Shown: piece after piece, positions 8,570 through 17,040 of the stretch
How the letters are laid out: every line of letters starts with the position of its first letter
How positions within the stretch are numbered: the first letter of the stretch is position 1
Source of the DNA: Candidatus Cetobacterium colombiensis
GTDB lineage: Bacteria > Fusobacteriota > Fusobacteriia > Fusobacteriales > Fusobacteriaceae
DNA length: 64,000 bases
Assembly: GCF_033962415.1 (NCBI RefSeq)
Contig: NZ_JAVIKH010000003.1
Coordinates: 114,239 to 178,238 of the forward strand
Direction of reading: 5' to 3'
Program-made: the position numbers and the translations under genes
Notes under the pieces: model-generated
Databases searched by the model: none
The model's input: the letters and a program-made list of their open reading frames with translations, nothing else
Told to the model about the DNA's origin: nothing

Positions 8570-9130
8570 ATGAAGAAAAAAATAAAAGAAGTTATAGTAG
8601 TTGAAGGACGAGATGACATTTCAGCTGTAAAAGCAGCAGTGGATGCAGAGATTATACAGACTAATGGATTTGCCATTAGAAAAAAAGGGAATATAGAGAA
8701 ATTAAGAGTGGCTTATGAAAATAAAGGGATTATTGTTTTAACTGATCCTGATTTTGTAGGAGCTGAACTTAGAAAATATATTTTAAAGTTTTTTCCAGAA
8801 GCTAAACAGGCGTATATTAGTAGAAAAGAGGGTTCTAAAGACGGAGATGTTGGTGTTGAAAATGCAACTCCAGAAGCAATTATAAAAGCTTTAGAAAATG
8901 CTAAGTGTGAAGTTGTTCAAAATTCAGAAACAACTTTTTCGATGAATATTTTAATGGATTACAAACTTTCAGGGGCTCCAGAGTCTAAAGATTTAAGAGA
9001 AAAACTTGGAACAGAGTTAAGAATAGGATATTCAAATGCAAAACAGTTTCTATCTAAGTTAAATAGATATGGAATAACCATGGAAGAATTTTTAAACGCT
9101 ATGGATAAAATAGAAAAAACCAAGGATTAA
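8570..9130 (+). CDS. rnmV: Ribonuclease M5 (5S rRNA maturation)
   Basis: 186 residues. It cleaves precursor 5S rRNA at both ends, aided by L18 in Bacillus. An N-terminal Toprim domain shows V-V-E-G-R-D-D (catalytic Glu, residues 9-15) and L-T-D-P-D-F-V-G (metal-binding Asp pair), followed by the RNase M5 C-terminal region. The ATG at 8570 has GAGAGGA 9 bases upstream; an in-frame TTG at 8552 lies before that site and is rejected. It is divergent from guaA and has its own terminator, whose loop contains the stop codon. Confidence 0.93.
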   Translation: MKKKIKEVIVVEGRDDISAVKAAVDAEIIQTNGFAIRKKGNIEKLRVAYENKGIIVLTDPDFVGAELRKYILKFFPEAKQAYISRKEGSKDGDVGVENATPEAIIKALENAKCEVVQNSETTFSMNILMDYKLSGAPESKDLREKLGTELRIGYSNAKQFLSKLNRYGITMEEFLNAMDKIEKTKD

Positions 9131-9146
9131 TTTCCTTGGTTTTTAT
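9118..9146 (+). terminator. rnmV terminator
   Basis: AACCAAGGA pairs with TCCTTGGTT and is followed by TTTATT. The 5' arm and loop contain the last codons and TAA of rnmV. Confidence 0.85.
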
Positions 9147-9165
9147 TATGTATTTTTAAATAAAA

Positions 9166-9447
9166 TTAGAACGAAATGATTTCAGCAGTAGCTTCGTACC
9201 ATTCTCCTTCTTCATCTTCTCCAAACTCAATAAAGAAATTAACTTGAACGTCATCTAATGTAAATCCAACACAATTTTCTTCTTCAACGTTAAAGAATTC
9301 AATCTTTTTAAATTTAATAGCGTCTAGTTTTTCTCTTAAATCTTCTCTTTGCTCAAAAAGTTCTAAAATATCCTCTTTTATAAAGAATTCTCTTTTTTCA
9401 AATTCCTCGTTTATTCTATCTATTTTTTTCATTAACTCTTCTGTCAT
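9166..9447 (-). CDS. Small acidic protein of unknown function
   Basis: 93 residues, strongly acidic, with many Glu/Asp and Phe. The N-terminal half (1-50) is predicted alpha-helical and charged; the C-terminal half has beta-like patterns (V-Q-V-N-F-F-I-E-F, E-W-Y-E-A-T-A-E-I-I). No cysteine pair, signal peptide or membrane segment. A strong AGGAGG precedes the ATG and overlaps the end of the upstream 45-residue gene, so the two form a small operon. I do not recognise the family. The reading frame, ribosome binding site and coding bias support a real protein. Confidence 0.7.
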   Translation of the reverse strand: MTEELMKKIDRINEEFEKREFFIKEDILELFEQREDLREKLDAIKFKKIEFFNVEEENCVGFTLDDVQVNFFIEFGEDEEGEWYEATAEIISF

Positions 9448-9458
9448 CTCTTATCCTC

Positions 9459-9596
9459 CTAAAATTTAAAAATTTTCTTAATTCTTTTAACTATCTTTAC
9501 AATTGATAGTACAAATTTAATTTTTTTTATTTCAAAGGGAACTTTTTCCAATGCCTTTCTCATCTGAAGGTCAATCTCTTTTTCAGTCATACTCAT
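9459..9596 (-). CDS. 45-residue basic amphipathic protein, unknown
   Basis: Starts MSMTEKEIDLQMRKALEKVP and ends in a Lys/Ile/Val-rich stretch (VLSIVKIVKRIKKIFKF) that would form a basic amphipathic helix. TAAAGGAG lies 9 bases before the ATG. The TAG stop overlaps the AGGAGG of the acidic 93-residue gene, so the two are translated from one message. A basic helical peptide beside an acidic protein suggests possible partners, but this is inference. Membrane-surface binding is another possibility for the helix. It is too small for most automatic gene callers. Confidence 0.6.
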   Translation of the reverse strand: MSMTEKEIDLQMRKALEKVPFEIKKIKFVLSIVKIVKRIKKIFKF

Positions 9597-9758
9597 AAAA
9601 AATCTTCTCCTTTAAAAACAACTATATCGTAAAGTATACATCAAAATAAATATATAGTCTATATTTATATTATATTTTATTTTTTTTTAAAAAGTGTGCT
9701 ATAATGTATAATATTATAAAAAAATGCGAGCATTAACACTTAAGGAGGAAAATAAAAC

Positions 9759-10391
9759 ATGAAGAATTGCATATTGATCGGAGTAGCTGGAGGAAGTGGA
9801 AGCGGAAAAACTACAGTAGCACATAATTTAGTAAAGGCTTTCAAATCAGAAGATGCAGTACTAGTTGAGCAAGATGCTTATTATAAAGAGTTAACAAACT
9901 TAACAATAGAAGAGAAAGCAGCAGTTAACTTTGACCATCCAGATTCAATAGAATTTGATTTATTAAAAGAGCACTTAACAAAACTTATAAATGGGGAATC
10001 AATTGGAAGACCTATATACGATTTTACAACACATTCTAGAAAAGATGGATGCGTAAAAATTCATCCTTCAAAAATCATAATAGTTGAAGGTATTTTAATA
10101 TTTGCAGTACCTGAAATTAGAGAACTATTTGACGTAAAAATCTTCGTTGATACAGACGCAGATGAAATGATTTTAAGAAGAATTGAAAGAGATATGACAG
10201 AAAGAGGAAGAAGTTTTGAATCAGTTAAAAATCAATATTTAAAAACTGTAAAACCAATGTACTTAGAGTTCTGTGAGCCAAGCAAAAGATATGCAGATGT
10301 TATTATCCCAAGAGGTGGAGAAAACAAAGTTGCCATTGGAATGATAATAAGTAACTTAAAGAGATTCCTTCAAAAAGGAGTGTTAGCATAA
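9759..10391 (+). CDS. udk: Uridine/cytidine kinase
   Basis: 210 residues, the normal length. It phosphorylates uridine and cytidine using ATP or GTP in pyrimidine salvage. The P-loop G-V-A-G-G-S-G-S-G-K-T-T is at residues 8-19. D-A-Y-Y-K (about 41-45), N-F-D-H-P-D-S (66-72) and R-R-I-E-R-D-M-T-E-R-G-R (lid) are characteristic. AAGGAGG lies ten bases before the ATG, and TATAAT occurs at about 9701. The deoxynucleoside kinase follows after 4 bases, so the two are a nucleoside-salvage operon. Confidence 0.96.
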   Translation: MKNCILIGVAGGSGSGKTTVAHNLVKAFKSEDAVLVEQDAYYKELTNLTIEEKAAVNFDHPDSIEFDLLKEHLTKLINGESIGRPIYDFTTHSRKDGCVKIHPSKIIIVEGILIFAVPEIRELFDVKIFVDTDADEMILRRIERDMTERGRSFESVKNQYLKTVKPMYLEFCEPSKRYADVIIPRGGENKVAIGMIISNLKRFLQKGVLA

Positions 10392-10395
10392 AGTT

Positions 10396-11013
10396 ATGAA
10401 AAATGTTATCTGCATAGAAGGAGTTGTTGGAGCTGGAAAAACAACTTTAGGAGAATTATTGGCTAAAGAGTTATCAATAGAATTTTTTCAAGAACCATAT
10501 ATAGATAACCCTTTTTTAGATAGATTCTATTCAAATAAAGAAAGATACTCTTTATTAAGTCAGATGTACTTTTTAAACAAAAGGATAGATATAATAGAAG
10601 AAGCTTCTAAATTCAATGGATGTATAATGGATAGAAGTATCTATGGAGATTTTTTATTTGCAAAAATGCATTTAAAAAATGGATTCATGACGGCGGATGA
10701 ATTTTCTTTATATGAATCTTTTTGGAAAAAATTAATATCGGCTAGAACGAATCCGTTATTAATAATTTATTTAGAGACAACAGTAGATAATGCTATAAAA
10801 AAGATTAAAGAAAGAGGAAGAGAGTTTGAACTAGGAGTTGAAAGAAACTACTGGAACTCTTTAAATGAAGAATACTCTAATTTTTTCAATGAATATACAG
10901 AGTCAGTTGTACTAAAAATAAATATAGATAATATGGATATAAGAGATAATGAAAAGGATAGACAACTATTTTTTGATATAGTTAAATCTAAATTAAAAGA
11001 ATTAGGCCTGTAA
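10396..11013 (+). CDS. Deoxynucleoside kinase (dGK/dAK family)
   Basis: 205 residues. The P-loop G-V-V-G-A-G-K-T-T is at 9-17, the D-R-S motif near 80 is the catalytic/base-binding region, and E-R-G-R-E-F-E near 141 is the arginine-rich lid of the dNK family. It phosphorylates deoxyadenosine, deoxyguanosine or deoxycytidine; which one cannot be read from sequence. It is co-transcribed with udk (4-base gap). Confidence 0.88.
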   Translation: MKNVICIEGVVGAGKTTLGELLAKELSIEFFQEPYIDNPFLDRFYSNKERYSLLSQMYFLNKRIDIIEEASKFNGCIMDRSIYGDFLFAKMHLKNGFMTADEFSLYESFWKKLISARTNPLLIIYLETTVDNAIKKIKERGREFELGVERNYWNSLNEEYSNFFNEYTESVVLKINIDNMDIRDNEKDRQLFFDIVKSKLKELGL

Positions 11014-11112
11014 ACTCCCCAATTAAAGGAAATCGCTTTATATTTTAGTAGAATTATGCTAGAATTTAATAAATGAAAACATTTATAGAAATACACTTTT
11101 GAGGAGAAAACT

Positions 11113-11724
11113 ATGATTTTTTTAAAAGGAATTATAACAGGTTTAATATTATCCCTTCCCTTTGGACCAGTAGGAATATACTGCATGGAAAAAGCTATGA
11201 TTGAAGGGGAAAAGAAAGCGTATGTATCGGCATTAGGAATGGTTACTGTAGACATAATTTATGGGATTATATCGTTCTTGTTTATAAGTAGGGTTGAAAG
11301 TTATGTTATTAAATTTGAAACTCCACTAAAAGTGTTGATAAGTGTATTTTTAATCGTTATAGGAAGTAAAAAGTTTTTTGGAAAACCAAAGGTTAAAGAA
11401 GTTGAAGATGATAACTATACATTGGTACAAGATTATTTTGAAACTTTTTTACTAGCAATATTTAATATATCATCTGTTCTTGTGATAGCAGGAATTTATA
11501 CACTTCTTGGAGTATTAGATAGTCCTATAAAAGAGATGACAGTATTAGAATTAAGCACTGGAATTGGAATCGGTGGAGCGTCACTATGGTTTACAACTAT
11601 TTTTTTAATTTATCATTTTAAAAAGAAAGTAACTATGGATATGCTTTTAAAACTGAGTAAACTTTCAGGACTTGTAATTCTAATCTTTGGAATTGCAACT
11701 ATTATATTTGCCTTCTACAAATAA
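11113..11724 (+). CDS. LysE-family exporter
   Basis: 203 residues with about six membrane segments. The start M-I-F-L-K-G-I-I-T-G-L-I-L-S-L-P-F-G-P-V-G matches the LysE/RhtB N-terminal helix with its conserved G-P-x-G. Members export amino acids (Lys, Arg, homoserine, threonine); the substrate here is unknown. TTTGAGGAG precedes the ATG. It is followed 34 bases later by mnmA on the same strand. Confidence 0.75.
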   Translation: MIFLKGIITGLILSLPFGPVGIYCMEKAMIEGEKKAYVSALGMVTVDIIYGIISFLFISRVESYVIKFETPLKVLISVFLIVIGSKKFFGKPKVKEVEDDNYTLVQDYFETFLLAIFNISSVLVIAGIYTLLGVLDSPIKEMTVLELSTGIGIGGASLWFTTIFLIYHFKKKVTMDMLLKLSKLSGLVILIFGIATIIFAFYK

Positions 11725-11758
11725 TAATAGAATATTTTATTAAGGATGGTAATTTATT

Positions 11759-12814
11759 ATGAACTTAGAGTTTAATAAAGAGAATGAAAACAAAGTGATA
11801 GCAGTAGCTATGAGTGGAGGAGTAGACTCTTCTACAGTTGCTTATCTTCTAAAAAAGCAAGGTTACAAAATTTTTGGTGTAACAATGAAAACTTGTGGTG
11901 AAGAGGATAAAGATGCTAAAAGAATATGTGATGATTTAGGAATTGAACACTATCTTTTAGATGTAACAGAGGATTTTGGGAAAGAAGTTATAGACTATTT
12001 CGTGGATGAATATAGTTCAGGAAGAACACCAAATCCATGTATGGTATGTAACAGAAAAATAAAGTTTGGAAAATTAATTGAATTTGCAAAAGAGAAAGGT
12101 GCTGAAGCTTTAGCAACGGGACACTATGCAAATATAGTTGATGGAACACTTGCTATCGGTGACGATATGAATAAAGATCAGGTTTATTTCTTATCTCAAA
12201 TAAAAAAAGAGAATTTAAAATATATCATTTTCCCAATTGGAAAAATGGAAAAACCTGCAGTGAGAGAGTTAGCAAAAGGCTTAGGAGTAAGAGTTTATGC
12301 TAAAAGAGATTCTCAAGAGATTTGTTTCGTTGAAGATGGAAAGTTAAAAGAGTTTCTATTAGATAAAACTAATGGAGAAATAGGGAACCCTGGAAAAATT
12401 GTGGATCTAAATGGAAAAGTTTTAGGAAAACACAATGGACTAGCTTTTTATACAATAGGTCAAAGAAAAGGTCTTGGAATAGCTTCGGCAAATCCACTTT
12501 ATGTTATAGAGTTAGATAAAAAAAATAATAGAGTAATTGTTGGAGACAATGATGATTTAATGAGAGATACTCTTGTGGCTAATCAATTAAATCTATTTTT
12601 AGTAGATGATATAAAAGAATTAGATGGAATGGAATGTTTTGTAAAAGCTCGTTCAAGAGATAGATTACATCCATGTAAAGTAAAAGTTGTAGATAAAGAT
12701 ACAATTGAAATTGAATTTACAGAGGACAATATAAGAGCTGTAACTCCTGGTCAGGGAGCAGTATTATATACTGAAGATGGAAAAGTAATTGCTAGTTCAT
12801 TTATAATAAGATAA
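11759..12814 (+). CDS. mnmA: tRNA-specific 2-thiouridylase
   Basis: 351 residues. It thiolates U34 of Lys, Glu and Gln tRNAs. The PP-loop A-M-S-G-G-V-D-S-S-T is at 17-26. The catalytic pair is Cys in N-P-C-M-V-C-N (about 93) and Cys in Q-E-I-C-F-V (about 189). The substrate loops A-T-G-H-Y-A and M-N-K-D-Q-V-Y-F-L are present, as is the C-terminal beta-barrel. It may share a transcript with the LysE-like gene and ends at the terminator 10 bases downstream. Confidence 0.96.
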   Translation: MNLEFNKENENKVIAVAMSGGVDSSTVAYLLKKQGYKIFGVTMKTCGEEDKDAKRICDDLGIEHYLLDVTEDFGKEVIDYFVDEYSSGRTPNPCMVCNRKIKFGKLIEFAKEKGAEALATGHYANIVDGTLAIGDDMNKDQVYFLSQIKKENLKYIIFPIGKMEKPAVRELAKGLGVRVYAKRDSQEICFVEDGKLKEFLLDKTNGEIGNPGKIVDLNGKVLGKHNGLAFYTIGQRKGLGIASANPLYVIELDKKNNRVIVGDNDDLMRDTLVANQLNLFLVDDIKELDGMECFVKARSRDRLHPCKVKVVDKDTIEIEFTEDNIRAVTPGQGAVLYTEDGKVIASSFIIR

Positions 12815-12824
12815 ATTTTGAAAG

Positions 12825-12858
12825 CCTGTTAAAAAAATATTTTAACGGGTTTTTTTTT
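12825..12858 (+). terminator. mnmA terminator
   Basis: CCTGTTAAAA/TTTTAACGGG (one G-U pair), a 5-base loop, then nine T. Confidence 0.88.
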
Positions 12859-12941
12859 ATTTTTATACTTGTTAAATAGCTAAAATTAAGATATACTTAT
12901 ATTGCCAAAGTGTTTATTTTTTAAGAAAGAGAGGTGTTACT

Positions 12942-13763
12942 ATGAGTTTTTTCAATAAATTTAATGAATCAGATAAAATTAACCTATTCTTAGGAGATTT
13001 TTTAGTGAGAAACGCTGGATATCCAACAAGAAGAGAGTTAGCAAAACTGTTGATGAAAGATATGAAAGAAAATATAAAAGGTTATATAAGAGATGAGAAT
13101 TCATTATTCCAAGTTAGCCAAGTTTATTTAGATGGAGTTGTTAGCAGTAGAAGTTCATTATTGAAAAAAATCAAAAATTTGTACGAAACAAACAGGGAAA
13201 CTCCAGAGGTACTAAATGTTTTCTCTGAAAGTGATAAAATAAATGCTGTTTTTTCAACAGATTATGATATAGTTTTAGACGATATAAATTCAAATAAGGT
13301 AATAAAAATATTACCAACAGATGAAAATGTACCGATGGCGTCAAATGGAGAAGTTAAGCATTATAAAGTTCTTGGAGATGTAAACAGATATGAAAAACTT
13401 TTTATATCTATTCAAGATTTTAGAAAATTAAAAGTTTTAGATTTTTACAAAAACTTTTTTAAAAGTATGAAAGAGGACATTGAAAAATATCCAACGATAA
13501 TTTTGGGATTAGATTTAAATAATATAGATCTAATAGATATGTTAGAAGCTGTTTTAGCAGGAGTAAAAACAAATGATATTATTTATGCAGTAAGTAGTTC
13601 AAATGTTTTAAAAACTAGAACAATTGAAAGATTGAATGAGCTAGGAATAAAGTTATTACCACATTCAGAAGAGGATTTTTTAAAAGAGTTAAGAGGATAT
13701 TTATCTTCAGAAACTTTAGAGGAGTCTGATGAGGTGTATATTGGAAAAAAGCTCTTTCGGTAA
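12942..13763 (+). CDS. SIR2-like protein, zero-frame product ending just after a slippery site
   Basis: 273 residues. The pattern follows the SIR2_2 fold. A-G-Y-P-T-R-R-E-L follows the degenerate glycine motif F-L-G-D-F. F-S-T-D-Y-D-I-V corresponds to the T-N-Y-D motif, K-V-L-G-D-V-N to K-L-H-G-D, and I-I-L-G-L-D-L-N-N-I-D to the late G-x-x-x-x-D strand. The usual GAG of the NAD site is absent, so catalysis is doubtful. GAGAGGTG precedes the ATG. The frame closes only four codons after an A AAA AAG heptamer, while the -1 frame continues in open coding sequence to 14749. A 602-residue fusion is therefore likely. Unlike classical sirtuins it has no zinc-binding cysteines. Confidence 0.7.
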   Translation: MSFFNKFNESDKINLFLGDFLVRNAGYPTRRELAKLLMKDMKENIKGYIRDENSLFQVSQVYLDGVVSSRSSLLKKIKNLYETNRETPEVLNVFSESDKINAVFSTDYDIVLDDINSNKVIKILPTDENVPMASNGEVKHYKVLGDVNRYEKLFISIQDFRKLKVLDFYKNFFKSMKEDIEKYPTIILGLDLNNIDLIDMLEAVLAGVKTNDIIYAVSSSNVLKTRTIERLNELGIKLLPHSEEDFLKELRGYLSSETLEESDEVYIGKKLFR

Positions 13764-13784
13764 TTTCAGAAGTTCCTACTGAAA
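13731..13784 (+). promoter_or_regulatory. Candidate programmed -1 ribosomal frameshift site
   Basis: The heptamer A AAA AAG (13745-13751) is in the correct phase of the upstream frame (GGA AAA AAG), identical to the E. coli dnaX slip site. A Shine-Dalgarno-like GAGGTG lies 8 bases upstream (13731-13736). A weak TTTCAG/CTGAAA stem lies 12 bases downstream (13764-13784). The zero-frame stop is at 13761-13763. A missing A in the homopolymer (sequence error) would look the same. Confidence 0.6.
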
Positions 13785-14749
13785 CTTTAGAAGAAGAAAC
13801 TTTAAAAGAAGAGGAAAAAACAGAAGAAGAAGTAGTTGAGGAAACTATAGAAGAAACTGTGGAAGAGGTTATTTTAGAGGAAGAAACTAAAGAAGTTGAA
13901 GAATTACAGGAAAAAGAAGCTAAAGTTGAAAAAAGAGATCCAGAAGTATTAGAATTAAATATTGAAGATTTTAAACTTATAGAAAGTGCCTTAGAGATAA
14001 GGTATAGTTCTTTAAAATTGGATAGGTTACCAATTGAATTTTCTACGATAAAAGATATGAAAAATCAAAACCTAATAAAAACTTTTGGGATTACCGATTT
14101 AAAAATAAACGAGTTACATTTAAAAGATTGTAACAGTAGAATAGTTGAAATAAACAGAAAAAAATATTTAGAGCTTAAAAACAGAGAGTTTAAGTTAGGT
14201 TTAGAAATAGAGCTAAAAGATGATGGTTCGTTTAATGCAGTAGTTAATAATTACTATTATAAAATTTATAAAAATAGTAATTTAAAAAGATTTATGTCTA
14301 ATATTAAATTTTTAAAAGAAGTTTTTGTTGGACATTCTATTGAATTAATAGGAAAATTATTAACAGGAAGAATATCTTTTGAAAATAGAATCGAAATTAT
14401 GAAATTAGATTTATTAGAGAAAGAAATTTTAGGTTTAGAGAGTATAAAAAAAGAGAAACTACTACAAGAAGATAACTCGTTATACTCATTAGCATTATTA
14501 AATCTTATTGATAAAACACCAGAGCTTCAAAGTTGGGTAAACTTTAGATGTGACTTAGATAAAGTTCAGTTTATAGAGGGAGATAGAATATCTATTGAAA
14601 GAATTCATATAGTTAGAGGAAATGATTTTAACATTAGAGAGAAAATTGTTACAACAACTCCTATTGAAAGTAGAGAGATTAAAGATACTGAAGTTGTAGC
14701 TTACAGAAAAACTTGTGAAATTTCATTAGAGAAGATACCTAGAAAATAA
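13751..14749 (+). CDS. C-terminal part of the SIR2-like protein, -1 frame
   Basis: Open in the -1 frame from the slip site through to TAA at 14747-14749 (332 residues). It begins with an extremely Glu-rich linker of about 70 residues (TEEEVVEETIEETVEEV and similar), then a domain of about 240 residues that I cannot assign, with alternating beta-like and helical stretches. No convincing independent start exists. The GTG at 13859 lies in the linker without a Shine-Dalgarno sequence, and the first ATG is far inside the domain. It is followed 16 bases later by the RelA/SpoT-domain gene, so the products may act together; the purpose is unknown. Confidence 0.65.
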   Translation, partial: ALSVISEVPTETLEEETLKEEEKTEEEVVEETIEETVEEVILEEETKEVEELQEKEAKVEKRDPEVLELNIEDFKLIESALEIRYSSLKLDRLPIEFSTIKDMKNQNLIKTFGITDLKINELHLKDCNSRIVEINRKKYLELKNREFKLGLEIELKDDGSFNAVVNNYYYKIYKNSNLKRFMSNIKFLKEVFVGHSIELIGKLLTGRISFENRIEIMKLDLLEKEILGLESIKKEKLLQEDNSLYSLALLNLIDKTPELQSWVNFRCDLDKVQFIEGDRISIERIHIVRGNDFNIREKIVTTTPIESREIKDTEVVAYRKTCEISLEKIPRK

Positions 14750-14765
14750 AAAAGAGGTGTTCATT

Positions 14766-15554
14766 TTGATAACAAATAATATAATAGACAGAGAAGAATT
14801 TTTTAAAGCTTTTTGTATAACAGAGGAGTACTTTGAATCAACAGGACTTAATTGGGATGAGCTTATGAAAATCTATGCTGACTATATAAAATTAGTACCT
14901 TATTTAGAAAAAGAAGCTGAACATATAGTATCTAAGCTAATTGACAGTGAAGGAGTGCACTCAGTTAGAAGAAGAGTTAAAAGAGCTACACATCTTATTG
15001 AAAAAATAATAAGAAAAGGTCGCAAATATGCTGATCGTGGAATTTGTGTAGATAATTATAAAGATATTGTAACAGATTTGATAGGAATTCGTGTGCTACA
15101 CCTTTTTAAAGATGACTGGCGTAGTATTCATGGAGAAATTACAAAGTTATGGGATACAAAAGAAACTCCTCAGATAAATATTAGAAGAGGAGATTATAAT
15201 ATTCAAGATTTAAAAAATACTATTCAAGATTTAGATTGCGAAATAATAGTAAGAGATCACGGTTACAGATCAATACATTATTTGATAGGAGTGCCTGTTA
15301 CAAAGCAAGATGAAGTACTTGTAGAGATACAAGTTAGAACAGTTTTTGAAGAAGCTTGGAGTGAAATAGATCATCTAATGAGATATCCATATGATGTAGA
15401 TAATCCTATTATAACAGAATATCTAGGTATTTTTAATAGACTAGTTGGAAGTGCTGACGAAATGGGAATGTTTATAAAGAAAATTAAAAAAGAGTTTTCT
15501 AATGGAAAAGGCTTAGAGGATAATTTTAGAGAGTTAGATTTAAAGTTTAAATAA
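14766..15554 (+). CDS. RelA/SpoT-domain protein (small alarmone synthetase-like)
   Basis: 262 residues from a TTG start with AAGAGGTG 6 bases upstream; the in-frame GTG at 14757 overlaps that site and is rejected. Residues about 60-215 match the (p)ppGpp synthetase fold. R-R-R-V-K-R, D-L-I-G-I-R-V (catalytic D-x-x-x-x-R region), R-D-H-G-Y-R-S-I-H-Y and V-E-I-Q-V-R-T-V-F-E-E-A-W-S-E-I-D-H are all recognisable. No HD hydrolase, TGS or ACT domain, so this is a stand-alone synthetase-type protein. Some members of this shape pyrophosphorylate other targets (tRNA, adenosine nucleotides), so the product should not be assumed. It is in an apparent operon with the SIR2-like gene. Confidence 0.85.
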   Translation: MITNNIIDREEFFKAFCITEEYFESTGLNWDELMKIYADYIKLVPYLEKEAEHIVSKLIDSEGVHSVRRRVKRATHLIEKIIRKGRKYADRGICVDNYKDIVTDLIGIRVLHLFKDDWRSIHGEITKLWDTKETPQINIRRGDYNIQDLKNTIQDLDCEIIVRDHGYRSIHYLIGVPVTKQDEVLVEIQVRTVFEEAWSEIDHLMRYPYDVDNPIITEYLGIFNRLVGSADEMGMFIKKIKKEFSNGKGLEDNFRELDLKFK

Positions 15555-15557
15555 ACA

Positions 15558-15585
15558 AAGAAGAGTTTCGGCTCTTCTTTTTTTC
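15558..15585 (+). terminator. Terminator after the RelA/SpoT-domain gene
   Basis: AAGAAGAG/CTCTTCTT with a 6-base loop and a T-tract immediately after. Confidence 0.88.
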
Positions 15586-15609
15586 TAAAAAAAATAGAGG
15601 TGAAACTAT

Positions 15610-17031
15610 ATGAAAGAAATATTAATAGCATTAAAAGACTACCTAATATTAGTTAATATTATATTTGCGTGCATAGTTATATTTTTTGAGAGAAGAAGGC
15701 CTGTTTTTACTCTTTTTTGGATAACTATATTATTATTAACATCTTACTTTGGATTTATAATGTATCTATTTTTCGGAATTAGCTTTAAAAAGAGAAGAGC
15801 TTTAGCAAAATATTATCTAAGAAATGAACGTGATTATTTAAAAAACCTAAATAAAAAATCTATGTTAAGCATAAAAAAATGGATAGGGTTAAGTAGATAT
15901 CTAGATGGTGTTTTGTTGGGAAAAATGACTCACAATAATGATTTTAAGTTTTATGCAAAAGCCGATTATTTTTTTGAAGATTTAATGCTGAATTTAAAAA
16001 ACGCTAAAAAGTATATATACATGGAGTATTTTATATTTGATGACGATGAGGTAGGGTCACCAATTTATGATTTGTTATTGGAAAAGGCAAAAGAAGGTGT
16101 AGAGATAAAGATAATAGTTGATGGAGCAGGTACAAGAGGTGTATCAAGAAAAAGAATTGAAGCATTAAGAAAATCTGGAATAATGTTTGAAATCTTTTTC
16201 CCATCATATTTTCCCTTTATAAAAGTTGGGAATTTAAGGGCAAACTATAGAGATCACAGAAAAATATCTTTAATAGATAATAAAATTTGTTTTTCTGGAG
16301 GACTGAACATAGGAAGGGATTACGTTGGAAAAGGTAGATTAGGAAAATGGCAAGATATTGGATTTTCTTTAAAGGGAGAAGCAATAATTGATTACTTACA
16401 TGAGTTTGAAAGAAGTTGGAAATTTTTAAAGAAAGATACAACAGATTTATTTCAAACAATTTCTCTTAAAGAAAAAATAGAAAGTATGACACCAATTCAA
16501 GTTGTAAGTTCAGGTCCAAACTATGAATTTCATACAATAAAAGATACATTTTTAAGTTTAATTATAAAAGCAGAAAAAAGTATCCATATAGAAACCCCAT
16601 ATTTCATACCTGATGAACCTATATTAGATGCTTTAAAAGCAGCATTGATATCTGGTGTAAAAGTTAAAATTATAATTCCAAGTGTTGGTGATCACGCTTT
16701 TGTATATTGGGCAAATCAATATTTTTATGGAGAGCTACTAGAGTTAGGTGCAGAGATATACAAATATAAAGAGGGATTCATTCACAGTAAATTAGTTGTT
16801 GTAGATGGAGAGATTGCATTTTTAGGAACTGCTAATTTTGATTATAGAAGTATGTATCAAAACTTTGAAATAAGTTTATTAATTTTAGGTAGCAATATAA
16901 CAGAGTTAGAGTGTAGAATAGATAATGATATCTTAAACTCTAAAAAAGTTACAATAGAAGATTATAAAAATAGAAGTAAAAAAGAAAGAGTGCTAGAATC
17001 TATTTCAAAACTTATGGCACCAATATTGTAG
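15610..17031 (+). CDS. cls: Cardiolipin synthase
   Basis: 473 residues, the usual length. Two N-terminal membrane helices (about 8-28 and 35-55) precede two phospholipase D domains. Each carries an HKD motif: H-R-K-I-S-L-I-D near residue 216 and H-S-K-L-V-V-V-D near 395. It joins two phosphatidylglycerol molecules into cardiolipin at the inner membrane. AGAGGTG precedes the ATG. It is the first gene of a tight plus-strand run extending to 27756, although the downstream genes are functionally diverse. Confidence 0.94.
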   Translation: MKEILIALKDYLILVNIIFACIVIFFERRRPVFTLFWITILLLTSYFGFIMYLFFGISFKKRRALAKYYLRNERDYLKNLNKKSMLSIKKWIGLSRYLDGVLLGKMTHNNDFKFYAKADYFFEDLMLNLKNAKKYIYMEYFIFDDDEVGSPIYDLLLEKAKEGVEIKIIVDGAGTRGVSRKRIEALRKSGIMFEIFFPSYFPFIKVGNLRANYRDHRKISLIDNKICFSGGLNIGRDYVGKGRLGKWQDIGFSLKGEAIIDYLHEFERSWKFLKKDTTDLFQTISLKEKIESMTPIQVVSSGPNYEFHTIKDTFLSLIIKAEKSIHIETPYFIPDEPILDALKAALISGVKVKIIIPSVGDHAFVYWANQYFYGELLELGAEIYKYKEGFIHSKLVVVDGEIAFLGTANFDYRSMYQNFEISLLILGSNITELECRIDNDILNSKKVTIEDYKNRSKKERVLESISKLMAPIL

Positions 17032-17040
17032 GAGGAGAAA

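Noticed and set aside
13859-14749. Independent gene starting at GTG 13859
   Set aside because: The frame is open and protein-like well upstream of 13859 back to the slip site, and no Shine-Dalgarno precedes the GTG. A frameshifted continuation or sequence indel is more likely.
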